In this document: positions 13,301-22,756 of the stretch, in pieces | Layout: each line of letters starts with the position of its first letter | How positions within the stretch are numbered: the stretch's first letter is position 1 | NCBI GenBank assembly: GCA_012295275.1 | Contig: CM022671.1 | Coordinates: forward strand, 20,968,822 to 21,032,821 | Source of the DNA: Chrysomallon squamiferum | Taxonomy: Eukaryota; Mollusca; Gastropoda; Neomphalida; Peltospiridae | Length of the DNA stretch: 64,000 bases | Reading direction: 5' to 3' | The notes under the pieces: generated by a model | The model's input: only the letters and a program-made list of their open reading frames with translations | The model's database searches: none | Told to the model about the DNA's origin: nothing | Translations under genes and position numbers: made by a program

Positions 13301-16300
13301 AGAAAAAAAGTTAGTTATATAATACAAAATGTGAATAAAAAAAATATTTTACTTTAATATTAAAATTAATGCTGCAGAAGTATTTAATATTATGAACAAC
13401 TGTAACAAAGTCAGTTGAATGTTTGACACTCAGAAGTTATCTCCCTCTAGCTGCTCAGTTTGGTTTTGTATTTTTAACTTAGGATTTTTAAATTTTTTTA
13501 TTTGTTTTTTTTTATCCCTTAAACGGATTTAGACACACATATATACATGGCAGTATGCTGTGCTAGATTTCAGCTTAGTTATTGCTCAACTTTATTCTGT
13601 TAGTATTTGTCAAAGATAGTTTTACCACATCAAAGGATGACATAACTATACAAGTAACTGCTTACACTCTCCCACTGACACAAATCTCTGGCTGCTTTTC
13701 ATTTGCATGTCCTGTGTACACACTGACTGGAAACATCTGGCTGTCACAGGATTCCGTCACGCCACAGTTTGGAACAGTAGGCCCTTTCACCAGCTGGTAT
13801 CCTACGATAATGGTAGGAAGCATGACCTGCAAGCTTCGTTTTGCCCCCACTGTGATAACAAAATTAATTTTCTTTAATATTATACAGTCATATAGCAAAC
13901 ATTTTTATATATATATAAATTTGTCATAGTCTTTATTCTGGATCACTAAATGATGAAAAACAAGAGGAAAATAGTTGCCTTTAACAGTAATGGACAGTTT
14001 TAAAAATAAAAGTAAATTCAATTAAATAATGGCATAAATAAATTTTAGCATTTATTAATAAAAAAAACATTTATTTTATTTTATCTTATTACTTGAGGAC
14101 CATTATAATGGTTTTTGAAAAGTAATTATATAATTATTTTAACTATCTGCTCTACAAAATATTCTGAAAATATGGAATTACAAATAAATAAATAAATATA
14201 TTTTAAACTTACATGGTACTGAGAAGCACCCAGCCTTCTCAACTACTTTCGCAAAGTCTTCACTTTCTTTCTTGCTTACCTTTTATTTATTAAAAAAAAA
14301 CACCTCTACATAACATTAAATTACACCAACAAACAGAAAAATAAATAATAATAATAATAATAGTAACAGTAACAGTAACAGTAACAATAAAAATAACAAG
14401 AGAAGTAACAATATAAATAAATAAACATATAAATAAATAAATGAATAAATGAATAAATAAATAACTTTACAGAATCTAATAATGCCATCTTGCCACAAAG
14501 TCAATAATGTTATATATCATTTATTTTTTAAGAATAATAATAAATGTTTTGCAAGACTTCCAACAGATTTTAATGTTACAGTTTTCACATTTTGTTAAAA
14601 CAGCAAAATTCACAAACTGATCTTCATAGTTCATATATGGATTTATGTTCTGAAATTATTAAATATTTACAGAGTTTATATTTTATTTTCTGACTTGGAA
14701 ATATTAATACAGTTACATATATAATCTTTAATAATTTCTCAGCTATCAGATAGAAAATATAATGCATTATACATTAACAACATATAATTATAAAACAGAA
14801 AAATAAAAAGGCAAATTCAAATAAATAATATTATAATCATTTTGTGCATCTGTTTTATGTGCACAGAATTAGTTTTCTTATCTCAATTTTATCATGCATT
14901 ACTTAGTATTATATAAAAAAAAAAGTACATGTAAATTATGACAAATGTGAGAAATGTAATTACAAATTCAATGGCATTTCCTTCATGTAGACCTTTCTGA
15001 CCAATGAGAAGAAAGCTGTCCCTGAATTGCAAGCTGTCAGCTAAACTACTCCCATACAGTTTCAACCAGTTCCTGCCATCTTCTTTCAAACTTTAGAAAG
15101 AAAATCCATACAGGACATATAATAAAGCCTATCTTTTAAACTCATCAGGTAATTTCTTATAAAATAAAAATCAAGATTGTACAAAGCAACAGTATAAATT
15201 TAGAAAGAAGCATCCACGTGTTTATTACATTTTTCTCTTATTTAATGACAGTACATTTTACAGAAACCTCAAAATTACTGAAATATTAAAATCAGATAAA
15301 AATTTTAAAAACTGATAAAAAGTAAATAACTATGATATTTACTTTCCAGAGATTTCATCAAAGCTGGCCATTAGTACAATGTGATTTTGCTGTACAGTTT
15401 TTTTCAGAAAACGTATCAGTCCTGTATCTAGATAAAATTTAAAATAAAAAATCATATTATTTATTTCTACCAGTTAATATGTATACACAATGAAAATAAT
15501 ATTTTCAGTATTATTCAAATCTTGCAATTTTTCAAACAAGCCATTTAATAATTTAATATAAAAATGTTTGTTTCATATATAATTTAGTTATAAGGAAAGA
15601 GTTCAGTCAATCTGAATATTTGTTCTTTTCCTCTTCAAAAATATAAATAAATAAATTTTAAGAACAATCCATTATGTGCACAAATAAAATAGCAAAAATT
15701 TACCAAAATATTAAGCCAGCAATTTTGTAATATTTTGTTTTAAAAAATAAAAGCTTTCAGATTTTTTTACTTTATAATAAACAAAAGAAATAAAATATAA
15801 AATATTTACTACTGTTTTAATAATTTATTAACATACCTTCAAGATATGTGTCAAAAGTCTTGACATGAATTACTTCTAAAGTTTTTTCTAGCAAAACAAT
15901 ATGAAGAAAGAATATTAGAAACATATAATTATATAATAAAATGATTTTATTGCTTATATACTGTCTTGAAATATATTAACATTTTTGTAACTATTATGGT
16001 ACTGAGATCATGCAAATTATAAAACTAATTTTTTAAGATAAATTTATTTAATCTTCTTTCGATATCAGACACAAAGAAAACTAATTTTAACTGCAGTTTG
16101 GTGAAGTCATTTGCTTTCTTAATTATTAGTCATGAAGCTAAATAGGTAATTAAGAAAAGAAAAACATATTTACTTACCATTCACACTAACAACATTCAAA
16201 CCCCTGCCATAGTTCTTCAACTCAGGACTAATTAATCTGAAATAGTCATTCCACTATTAAATATTAAAAATGTAATTCGTTTTAAAAATATAAATAAACA

Positions 16301-17479
16301 GAATATTACAATTTTATTTCTGAATGGCATTGGCGCAAAAATATGAAAACAAAGATTGGTTATGAATTATTTTCACACTGATATTTTTTACTCAGTTACA
16401 TTATTAATGAAACAATTTTTCCTATCTAATATCTGTATTTTCTTCTTTTTAGATAAAACTGAATCTAACTTACACTTCTCCTTCTAAACATATAGTTGGC
16501 CCTACTTTGTTTCCTTCACCAGTTCTTATATAAAAAGCCACCTGATCAATTTTGCATTGAACACCACAGCGAGAATCTGTAAAACAATAGTTACAGATCT
16601 ATTATTAAACAATCATATACATTGTTTTCTTGTTCTTATCCCTTCTTTCTGCCAATTCACTTGCTCACTCCTTTTTTCTCTCCCATCCTGCTCTCTCTTT
16701 CCACAGAACATATGAATATTAACTTACATTTCTTAAAATATTCAAACTTTAGAAAAATAAAAGGATGCAGGTAATAAAATACAGAAGCAAAAACCAGTTC
16801 GATCTTTTCAATGGTGTACTAAAAATGCAAAAAATATTATTAACGATATAATGATATATACTATTAATCTAAATTGACTATTATACAAAAAAACATATAT
16901 ACAGATATGGCTAGGTTAGTAGGTAAATACTCATTTATTACCATATGACACAATGCTTATAGTACACGCAACATACAATGCCTGAAGGGTAAACATTTGA
17001 ATTTACTTCTGTGTTTTGGCTAATCTTACTAAAAATTATTCTTTTTCCTTTTTAGAACAAGTTTGAAAACTGAATTTGAAAGAATAGAAACAGTTTAATA
17101 AAAAAACAAATATGTTTAAATGTGGAAAGTGTTACTTCCATCTTGAACTATCAAGACACAAAGAAAGGTCTTGACAGTTTGATTTGAAAGTAATAATCTC
17201 GCTGTTTTATTTTTTGCATCCATCACTGTTAAATCCAGAAGCAAATGGTCAAATAACAGCATATTCTTTTATGTGTATTGTTGATTTCTAACTTTCTTAT
17301 TTTACTATTTTCATTAAATGGATACATACAGATCCTGACGATGTCCATCCATTATAACAAAATTCATTTCTTTTGGTTTATGTTGATGATTTATCTTTTA
17401 GTTTAATCAGGTTACATGACCTATTCAACACTCACTCACTCACTCACTCACTCACTCACTCACTCACTCACTCACTCAC

Positions 17480-17526
<47 letters not shown>

Positions 17527-18445
17527 CTGTCCCCTCCCTCTCTCTCACATACACACACACCGATATATAAATACAATTTCTCAGTTTGAAGAAACCTTAA
17601 TACTTGTAGTTCTATGTAGCAAATTTAGTTAAATAAATCATTTTAATTTTTCAACATGCTGTAAATAAACAGCAGATTTTTTATAATACCTGATAAATTC
17701 AGCTCTCCACGAACATCCCAAATATTATGATCTAAAATAACAAAAACAGAGATATATATAATTGTTATACACTGATGTATATACTGTTATGTTTAATTTA
17801 AAATTTTAGGTTTAACTGACAAAGTGGCAGTATAGATTTTATACAGTAATTAATGATGGCTTGATAATAAGAACACATACACACTCACCCTAAAATTAGT
17901 TAATAAATAAAGATAAAAGATAACCATATAGATGACTTACTGGATTCCATTAGAATAAGGTGAATGCAGTAAATAACAATACTGGCACAAAAAATGATGC
18001 CTAGAAATTGTTTCGTGCCTGAAAAAAAACAAAAAACAAATGAGTTGTTTTTGCAATATATATATTATTATATATATATTTTTTTTTTTTGCAGGTAAAC
18101 TACAATACATGAACAAGAAAGTATAATAAAATTTGAAAAATTACACTATGTATATTGCTTTTTAATAAGACAAAACATTTTTTAAAAGAAATAATATAAA
18201 TAAAAATATAAAATGAAAACAAAAACGATTATTCATTAATATAATCATTTATTTTTATCTTTTCACACTTGAAATATATTACTGTCTGTAAATGGAGTTG
18301 CTGTCAAGTAATAAAATATAGTTTTAAAGAAAGTAATTATAATGATTATCTGTGAAATGTAATACTCACTTCCAAATTTTCTGTTAATGAATCTTCGAGC
18401 GGTGCGAATAATTTTAGGACCTGACCGTCCACCACGATGAGCCAT
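1944..18445 (-). CDS. POMGNT1-like: POMGNT1-like GT13 protein with two FAM3/ILEI domains
   Basis: Complete 25-exon gene of 833 codons including the stop. Exons in transcript order: 18445-18370, 18018-17941, 17731-17690, 16576-16474, 16236-16178, 15887-15837, 15427-15343, 15090-14964, 14279-14213, 13849-13666, 13245-13136, 12605-12521, 12156-12030, 11399-11330, 10891-10793, 10271-10176, 9808-9732, 8851-8758, 8407-8358, 7958-7832, 6802-6670, 5057-4908, 3795-3631, 2755-2624, 2055-1944. All phases join with no stop; all borders are GT-AG. Order of parts: basic tail 1-29, anchor about 30-48, ILEI domain 1 (about 66-229), ILEI domain 2 (about 258-421), GT13 domain (about 422-832). The nearest known protein is POMGNT1, a Golgi enzyme that adds GlcNAc beta-1,2 to O-mannose; human POMGNT1 is 660 residues with a single stem domain. 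Shared blocks include VPIAVV, VIVLEEE, SAWN, PGLG and PDVSR. Key catalytic residues differ (see findings), so enzyme activity is doubtful. Exon 9 (14279-14213) has the weakest acceptor. Family is certain, true orthology is not. Confidence 0.93.
4824..4868. repeat. (CA)n microsatellite
   Basis: About 22 CA units in the intron just downstream of exon 22 (4908-5057). The frames over it encode only Thr-His or Cys-Val runs. Confidence 0.95.
6297..6343. repeat. (TTTA)n microsatellite
   Basis: About eleven TTTA units within intron 21 (5058-6669). Confidence 0.9.
6806..7290. repeat. Degenerate AT-rich minisatellite, about 28-bp unit
   Basis: A run of imperfect copies of a unit resembling AATACATGACTTCA followed by TAATTTGTATTTTA, about sixteen copies by eye. 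It starts next to the acceptor of exon 21 (6802) in intron 20 of the POMGNT1-like gene. Units near 7200-7260 are the best preserved. The 101-codon plus-strand open frame through it reflects the repeat and is not a gene. Confidence 0.75.
10117..10161. repeat. (TTTA)n microsatellite
   Basis: TTTA/ATTT tract immediately downstream of exon 16 (10176) of the minus-strand gene. Confidence 0.9.
10278..10308. repeat. (AT)n microsatellite
   Basis: About fifteen AT units directly upstream of the exon 16 acceptor at 10271. Confidence 0.9.
11330..13849 (-). other. POMGNT1-like: ILEI/FAM3-like domain 2 (exons 10-14)
   Basis: Residues about 230-421: a linker of roughly 28 residues, then the second FAM3-like domain with NCGVTESCD, EICVSGRVVM, NAGRGFNVAVVDNKTGR, DGDIVIAVVADDGAKK, LRFRDVWYFVGQKG and AAFCVPT. 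It is closer to FAM3C than to the human POMGNT1 stem domain: it keeps all four expected cysteines and the NKTG loop. Exon lengths are 184, 110, 85, 127 and 70 nt, closely paralleling domain 1. Confidence 0.92.
14213..16576 (-). other. POMGNT1-like: ILEI/FAM3-like domain 1 (exons 4-9)
   Basis: Residues about 66-229. It shows the FAM3 pattern in order: RCGVQC, VGPTICLEGEV, a NYGRGLNVV block, TFDTYLED, IVLMASFDE, LQFRDSFLLIGQKG and EKAGCFSVP. Human FAM3C has the corresponding GRGINVA, IVLMGTYDDGA, LGFRDNWVF and MEGCIP blocks. In POMGNT1 this stem domain is known to bind carbohydrate. Exon lengths are 103, 59, 51, 85, 127 and 67 nt. Confidence 0.9.
17430..17523. repeat. (ACTC)n followed by (CT)n compound microsatellite
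   Basis: About fourteen ACTC units run into about nineteen CT units, with a short CA tract after 17548. It lies in intron 3 of the POMGNT1-like gene. Confidence 0.95.
17941..18445 (-). other. POMGNT1-like: Exons 1-2 of the POMGNT1-like gene: start codon, cytosolic tail, membrane anchor
   Basis: Exon 1 starts at the ATG 18445-18443 and encodes MAHRGGRSGP followed by an Arg/Lys-rich stretch. Exon 2 supplies a single hydrophobic segment, FLGIIFCASIVIYCIHLIL (residues about 30-48). A short basic N-terminus followed by one membrane span is the standard Golgi type II glycosyltransferase layout. The start is chosen because the reading opens with it and the splice phases downstream all agree. Confidence 0.9.
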
Positions 18446-18666
18446 TCTCTGATTTTACACACAACTTTTCTTATTCCAAACTGCTGTATCACTCTTTATG
18501 TAACTAGTCTCATACTCTCATCTACTGGAATGTTTAGATTTGTATATTACAGGTTCTTTGGAGGTTTCATTCATTCTGTTTGTTCCATAGTATGAATACT
18601 TTCTCTACGGTTATCCGAGGTACAGCGCAGTTGTATCCACTTTCCTTTAACCGTGGGAAAATTTCC
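18446..18666 (-). other. POMGNT1-like: Probable 5' UTR part of POMGNT1-like coding exon 1
   Basis: Read on the minus strand, a T-rich tract ending in TTCATTAG (acceptor AG at 18668-18667) precedes sequence that runs uninterrupted to the start codon at 18445. This suggests that coding exon 1 begins with about 220 nt of 5' UTR. Splice-site inference only. Confidence 0.5.
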
Positions 18667-19164
18667 TAATGAAAAAATAATAAAATGTCACTGTATGTAG
18701 AATCTAATAAGATAAAATGACTTGCTAATTTATCACTAATAAAAATGCTCATTCGTCTGAAAATAAAACACGTTAGTTAACGTAGAATGACAATGCTGTT
18801 GACCACTGATTGTGTGGACCTTGGTTTACCAGATTTCAGGAAATCTGAACCAATCTAGAAAAATCATAAATTTTAACTTACTAGCAATCCTTACTACTAC
18901 TGCTAAGGTACTGGTACTAGTAAGTTATTCTGAATACCACTATATAAACATGGCAACCCTCTCAACCCACTATCCATGAAGGTAAGAGTAAATTTTACAG
19001 TTGTACCCATAACCTTCCTAACCTAATAAACTTCACCCAACCTAGCTTAGATGTTTGTTTACATATTTGTCTACACTGTTTTTATGTCGGTATATTATTC
19101 TTACATCATTATATTTTTATATTACATATCTGTTATGTGTACTAAAATGTATTGTTTACATTAG

Positions 19165-19220
19165 CTATTTCCCAGACTTTTGCATTTTCTGGACCAGTGC
19201 TCTGTTAGTCTGGGAAATAG
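19165..19220. repeat. 14-bp perfect inverted repeat
   Basis: CTATTTCCCAGACT at 19165-19178 and its exact reverse complement AGTCTGGGAAATAG at 19207-19220, with a 28-nt loop. It lies about 400 bp left of the Tc1-like remnant and could form a hairpin. Confidence 0.85.
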
Positions 19221-19574
19221 ATGGTTAACAGTATTTACCACCATCAACATTAAGAAAACTGTAAAATGTATGTATGTATGTATACAGGTACATCACACAG
19301 TACACACACACTCACACACACACATACAATGTATACTGAACCAAAAAAAAGAAACTTCTGATTTGTACATTGTGTAATGAAATTATATAGGTAGTATTAG
19401 CCTTGAGCTGTATTATCAAGATTCATGAATGTTTTCAATTATTTTTGCACTGTTAACCATCAACAATGTGAAACTCAATTTATACGTGCAAGCATGATTC
19501 GACACATCCCTTGAAGTATTTGGTAAATATGTTTTACCTGTCTTACTGACATTGTTGTCAAGTGAACAAAAATG

Positions 19575-20230
19575 GTAGGATTTTTAATACGCCAAGAATA
19601 CCCAATAATTTATGTGAATGGGCAATAGGCATGCTTAATGCAGGCATGTCAACAGAAGACATTGCAAGGCATTTTGGGGGTTCTAGTTCAGCGATATGAA
19701 ATCTGCACACAAGATTTCAAACAACAGAAAGCACCAACAACTTGCCACTTCATGGACATCCACTACATCATGAATATACATTTGCACAATCAATTCCAAA
19801 CTGCCACTGTTCCTGCTGCTAACGCATCTGGGCTTCATAATAACTGAACAGTAGGCAAACTGTTCTTTATTATCTGCAGCAGAACAGTTTACAGGGACAA
19901 CGTCCTTACATCAGATATATTTTAACACAACGTCATTGTCTAAATCGTCTTAAGTGAACACGTGTACACACTCAGTAACATTGATTTCATCGATGACTGG
20001 CCCATGAAAAATCCTGATATAACCCCACTGTGCATGTCTGGGATAGACTTGACAGATGATTGAGGCGTCGTCCCAACCCACCCATTAATATCAACAAACC
20101 TTGTCAAGTGCTCAGTCAAGAATGGAATATTTCACCAGCAGAAATCAACAATTTAGTCAATTCTATGTGGTTGCAATGCACTGCAGCGGTCAATTCAAGA
20201 GGTACCCATTATTAAATGTGTTTTTTTTAA
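19575..20230 (+). mobile_element. Degenerate, internally deleted Tc1/mariner-type transposon
   Basis: The N-terminal helix-turn-helix part is readable at about 19616-19678 as WAIGMLNAGMSTEDIARHF. Further on come frameshifted pieces: DDWPMKNPDITPL at about 19992 and VWDRLDR ending in a TGA. The tail resembles the RRPNPPIN ... INNLVNSM ... RGTHY C-terminus of Tc1-like transposases. The spacing between the head and the DWP block is far shorter than in an intact element of about 340 codons, so the middle is deleted. No open frame spans it and no terminal repeats were identified. It lies between the two head-to-head genes, in the inferred 5' UTR intron. Confidence 0.8.
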
Positions 20231-20813
20231 CCTTACCATACTTGATCAAAATTTCTCCCAGGTTCTGTTACGTGTTAGTGTTAACCTATGGCCATGATTT
20301 TTGCACCAAACAATGCATGATGACTCACTCTTTACACACATATATTTAACTATTATTACCCCGGTTCTTATATAATATACATAATCACGATAATAATATT
20401 AATAACAGTTAATTTCAAATAAATAAAGATCTTAATATAATAATAATATTAATATAATTAATCTACTTGCACTATTAAATAAATATATTTTAATCTACTT
20501 TAGATCTTGAATACTGTATTTTAATGAAAGCTAGACATTAGCTAAGTTCTCTAAATGTCAATGAGTGCAGAAATGGAGACATGTCAATGCACATTATAGT
20601 ACACGTTAAGTAAGCTTTATCAGTTTAGAGTTTTAGTTTATCATTTATGCTTAGCAGTCTGCGTTACCATAAATAAATTAAAATATTTGGTTACAATAAT
20701 TTTGTTTCTTATAGTGATACAAAATAATTATTTTAAGTTAAAATGTAACTAAAAAAAATATAGATAAATAAAAAAAAATAAAAAAAAGTAAATAAAAATA
20801 AACATCACTTACG

Positions 20814-20870
20814 AGCACTGCTCTACTACTTTACTTCCGGTTGCCTGCACGCATTTGACTCCACCTCTAT
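20814..20870 (-). other. Candidate noncoding first exon of the POMGNT1-like gene
   Basis: On the minus strand a strong donor (GTGCTC then GTAAGTG, GT at 20812-20811) ends a locally GC-richer stretch. It could pair with the acceptor at 18667, giving a 2.1-kb 5' UTR intron. The upstream limit is a guess. It is supported only by the donor, the base composition and the ETS-like site. Confidence 0.35.
20833..20840 (-). promoter_or_regulatory. ETS-like site CCGGAAGT
   Basis: The plus strand reads ACTTCCGG, which is CCGGAAGT on the minus strand, the classic ETS core common in animal housekeeping promoters. It sits in the candidate first exon, where CpGs are more frequent than in the surrounding DNA. 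Confidence 0.4.
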
Positions 20871-21293
20871 TAATACTAAACATTAGATTTTGTTTTTGTG
20901 AATTGCTAGAAGAACCTAAATTTATTTTGTCAATATTTTGATAGTTTACTTGGGAAATATATAAAATAATTATTATTCTGTATTTAATTATGTTAAAAAA
21001 GGTTTATCATTGAAAAAATTATAAAGGTTTTATATTCACTGCAGAAATAGTTTATACGGGCTAACGTCCTGCATGATTCAGAAATAATAGCCGCTAAAAT
21101 TAATGTTCGTATCGAATTTTTAAATGATTCACTAAGTAGAGCACATTTATCGTTGTTTGTAACTTTAAATCTGTCCAGATAACATTACAATGAATAACAT
21201 CAAAAAATAAGGAGAGTTTGTGCTGTTTAGCTGGGTTCAAAATAAGATGGTACTAATTAAGAGAAGCATTTATTTTGTTGTTGTTTTTTGTTG

Positions 21294-21324
<31 letters not shown>

Positions 21325-21937
21325 TTTTAAGGAAATTCTAAAGAGAGAAGTGTCAGTTTGTTTTAAAACAGAATTAATTTTGGCAATTAATTTGAAAAAT
21401 ATAGTGGAACTGCAGCGTTTATGTATGACAAAATAATTCACTAGGCCAACCGTATCATTATAATTTCATATTTTATATGGTTAACGTTAAATGTCATTCC
21501 AATAGCGAATTACTTGGTATCATAACGGATGGTGTTAACGTGAAATGGATAAATTTGTATTTAATGTGAAGAAAGCTGAACAAAATTGCAGTTAGATGAA
21601 AGAAAAATAAATGTTATGCATTTCTTTAAAAATAAATAAACAAACAAAACAAACAGACTACTGAATTTCATTTCATTTTATAAGAACTTAGTTTTTCTTG
21701 CTGCTGAAAATCCAAGTGTTTAATTTCTTTTTAATTTTAATGAATGTCCAGCTTTTGTTGATCAAAGAACGAACGAAAGGGCAGTAAACCTTTTACGCAA
21801 GAATAAGCTTTTTAATTCAATTTCTGATTTAAAAATTAATGTCTTTCAGTTATTGGTAGTCGTATAAAATCTGTGATGTATTAATGTGAACCTTATCAAC
21901 TATACAAATGCACTGAATGCGAACATTGATAATAGTA

Positions 21938-21978
<41 letters not shown>

Positions 21979-22135
21979 AGACTGATATTCGTCTAATTTT
22001 ATTTGGCGCAGTTTTGGAGAAAAATCAGTTGTCGTCTGCAGTAATTGGCTGATATCATCCTTCTTTCAGATATCGTTGTTTACTTTTCTGGCCAAGAATT
22101 TAAATTAGTGACATGAACAGGTAAAATTAACAACA
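20871..22135. promoter_or_regulatory. Upstream region between head-to-head POMGNT1-like and DSTYK genes
   Basis: No coding exon was found. It contains poly-T tracts at about 21295-21320 and 21944-21974, and an inverted CCAAT (ATTGG) near 22044. The last stretch before the DSTYK start codon has better complexity and probably holds its promoter and 5' UTR. Confidence 0.4.
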
Positions 22136-22723
22136 ATGGCAGCAAGTCTGCCAAATGAACTTCGTAGATTCTGTGGACATGTGGATCGTCTCAGGCAAAT
22201 TCTTGAAGAAACCAAAAGATGTTTTGATGGCATCAATTCTTCTGCCCATTTCGATGGAAGTAAGTTGCAAAAAGTTCTGTCACTCACTCACTGTCACCTC
22301 CAAGTCTCGATTTGGTTTAAATACATATGTGTATATGTGTGCGTGAGTGTGTTTGAACTTGTGAGTTCGTGTTCATGTATAATTTACCATTTCTGATATT
22401 GTTTAATCCGTTTTCGGCTGTGATGCCAGATAATTATGTTAATTACTAATTGATAAGTACTAACTTACTAAGGCAGTACTAATAAGTAATATCAGAGTAG
22501 GTTTTTAGTTTTTAGTTGACCATCAGCCATAATAATGATTGATATAAATTATAAATCTAGGTTAGTATTAAAACCATGTGTGTAGCAACTGGATTTTGTT
22601 GGAGTTTTATTGTGTGTTTTTTTCTTCTTTTTTTTCTGTTTCATGATACAGATATAAACAGAAATTCTGTGATTTATAGTAATTCCGTTGTCAAAATTAT
22701 ATGTCATAGATCTGACAGTAAGA

Positions 22724-22756
<33 letters not shown>

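Noticed and set aside
13582-13929. 115-codon plus-strand open frame
   Set aside because: It is antisense to exon 10 of the POMGNT1-like gene (13666-13849). The minus strand has the FAM3-like motifs and splice sites.
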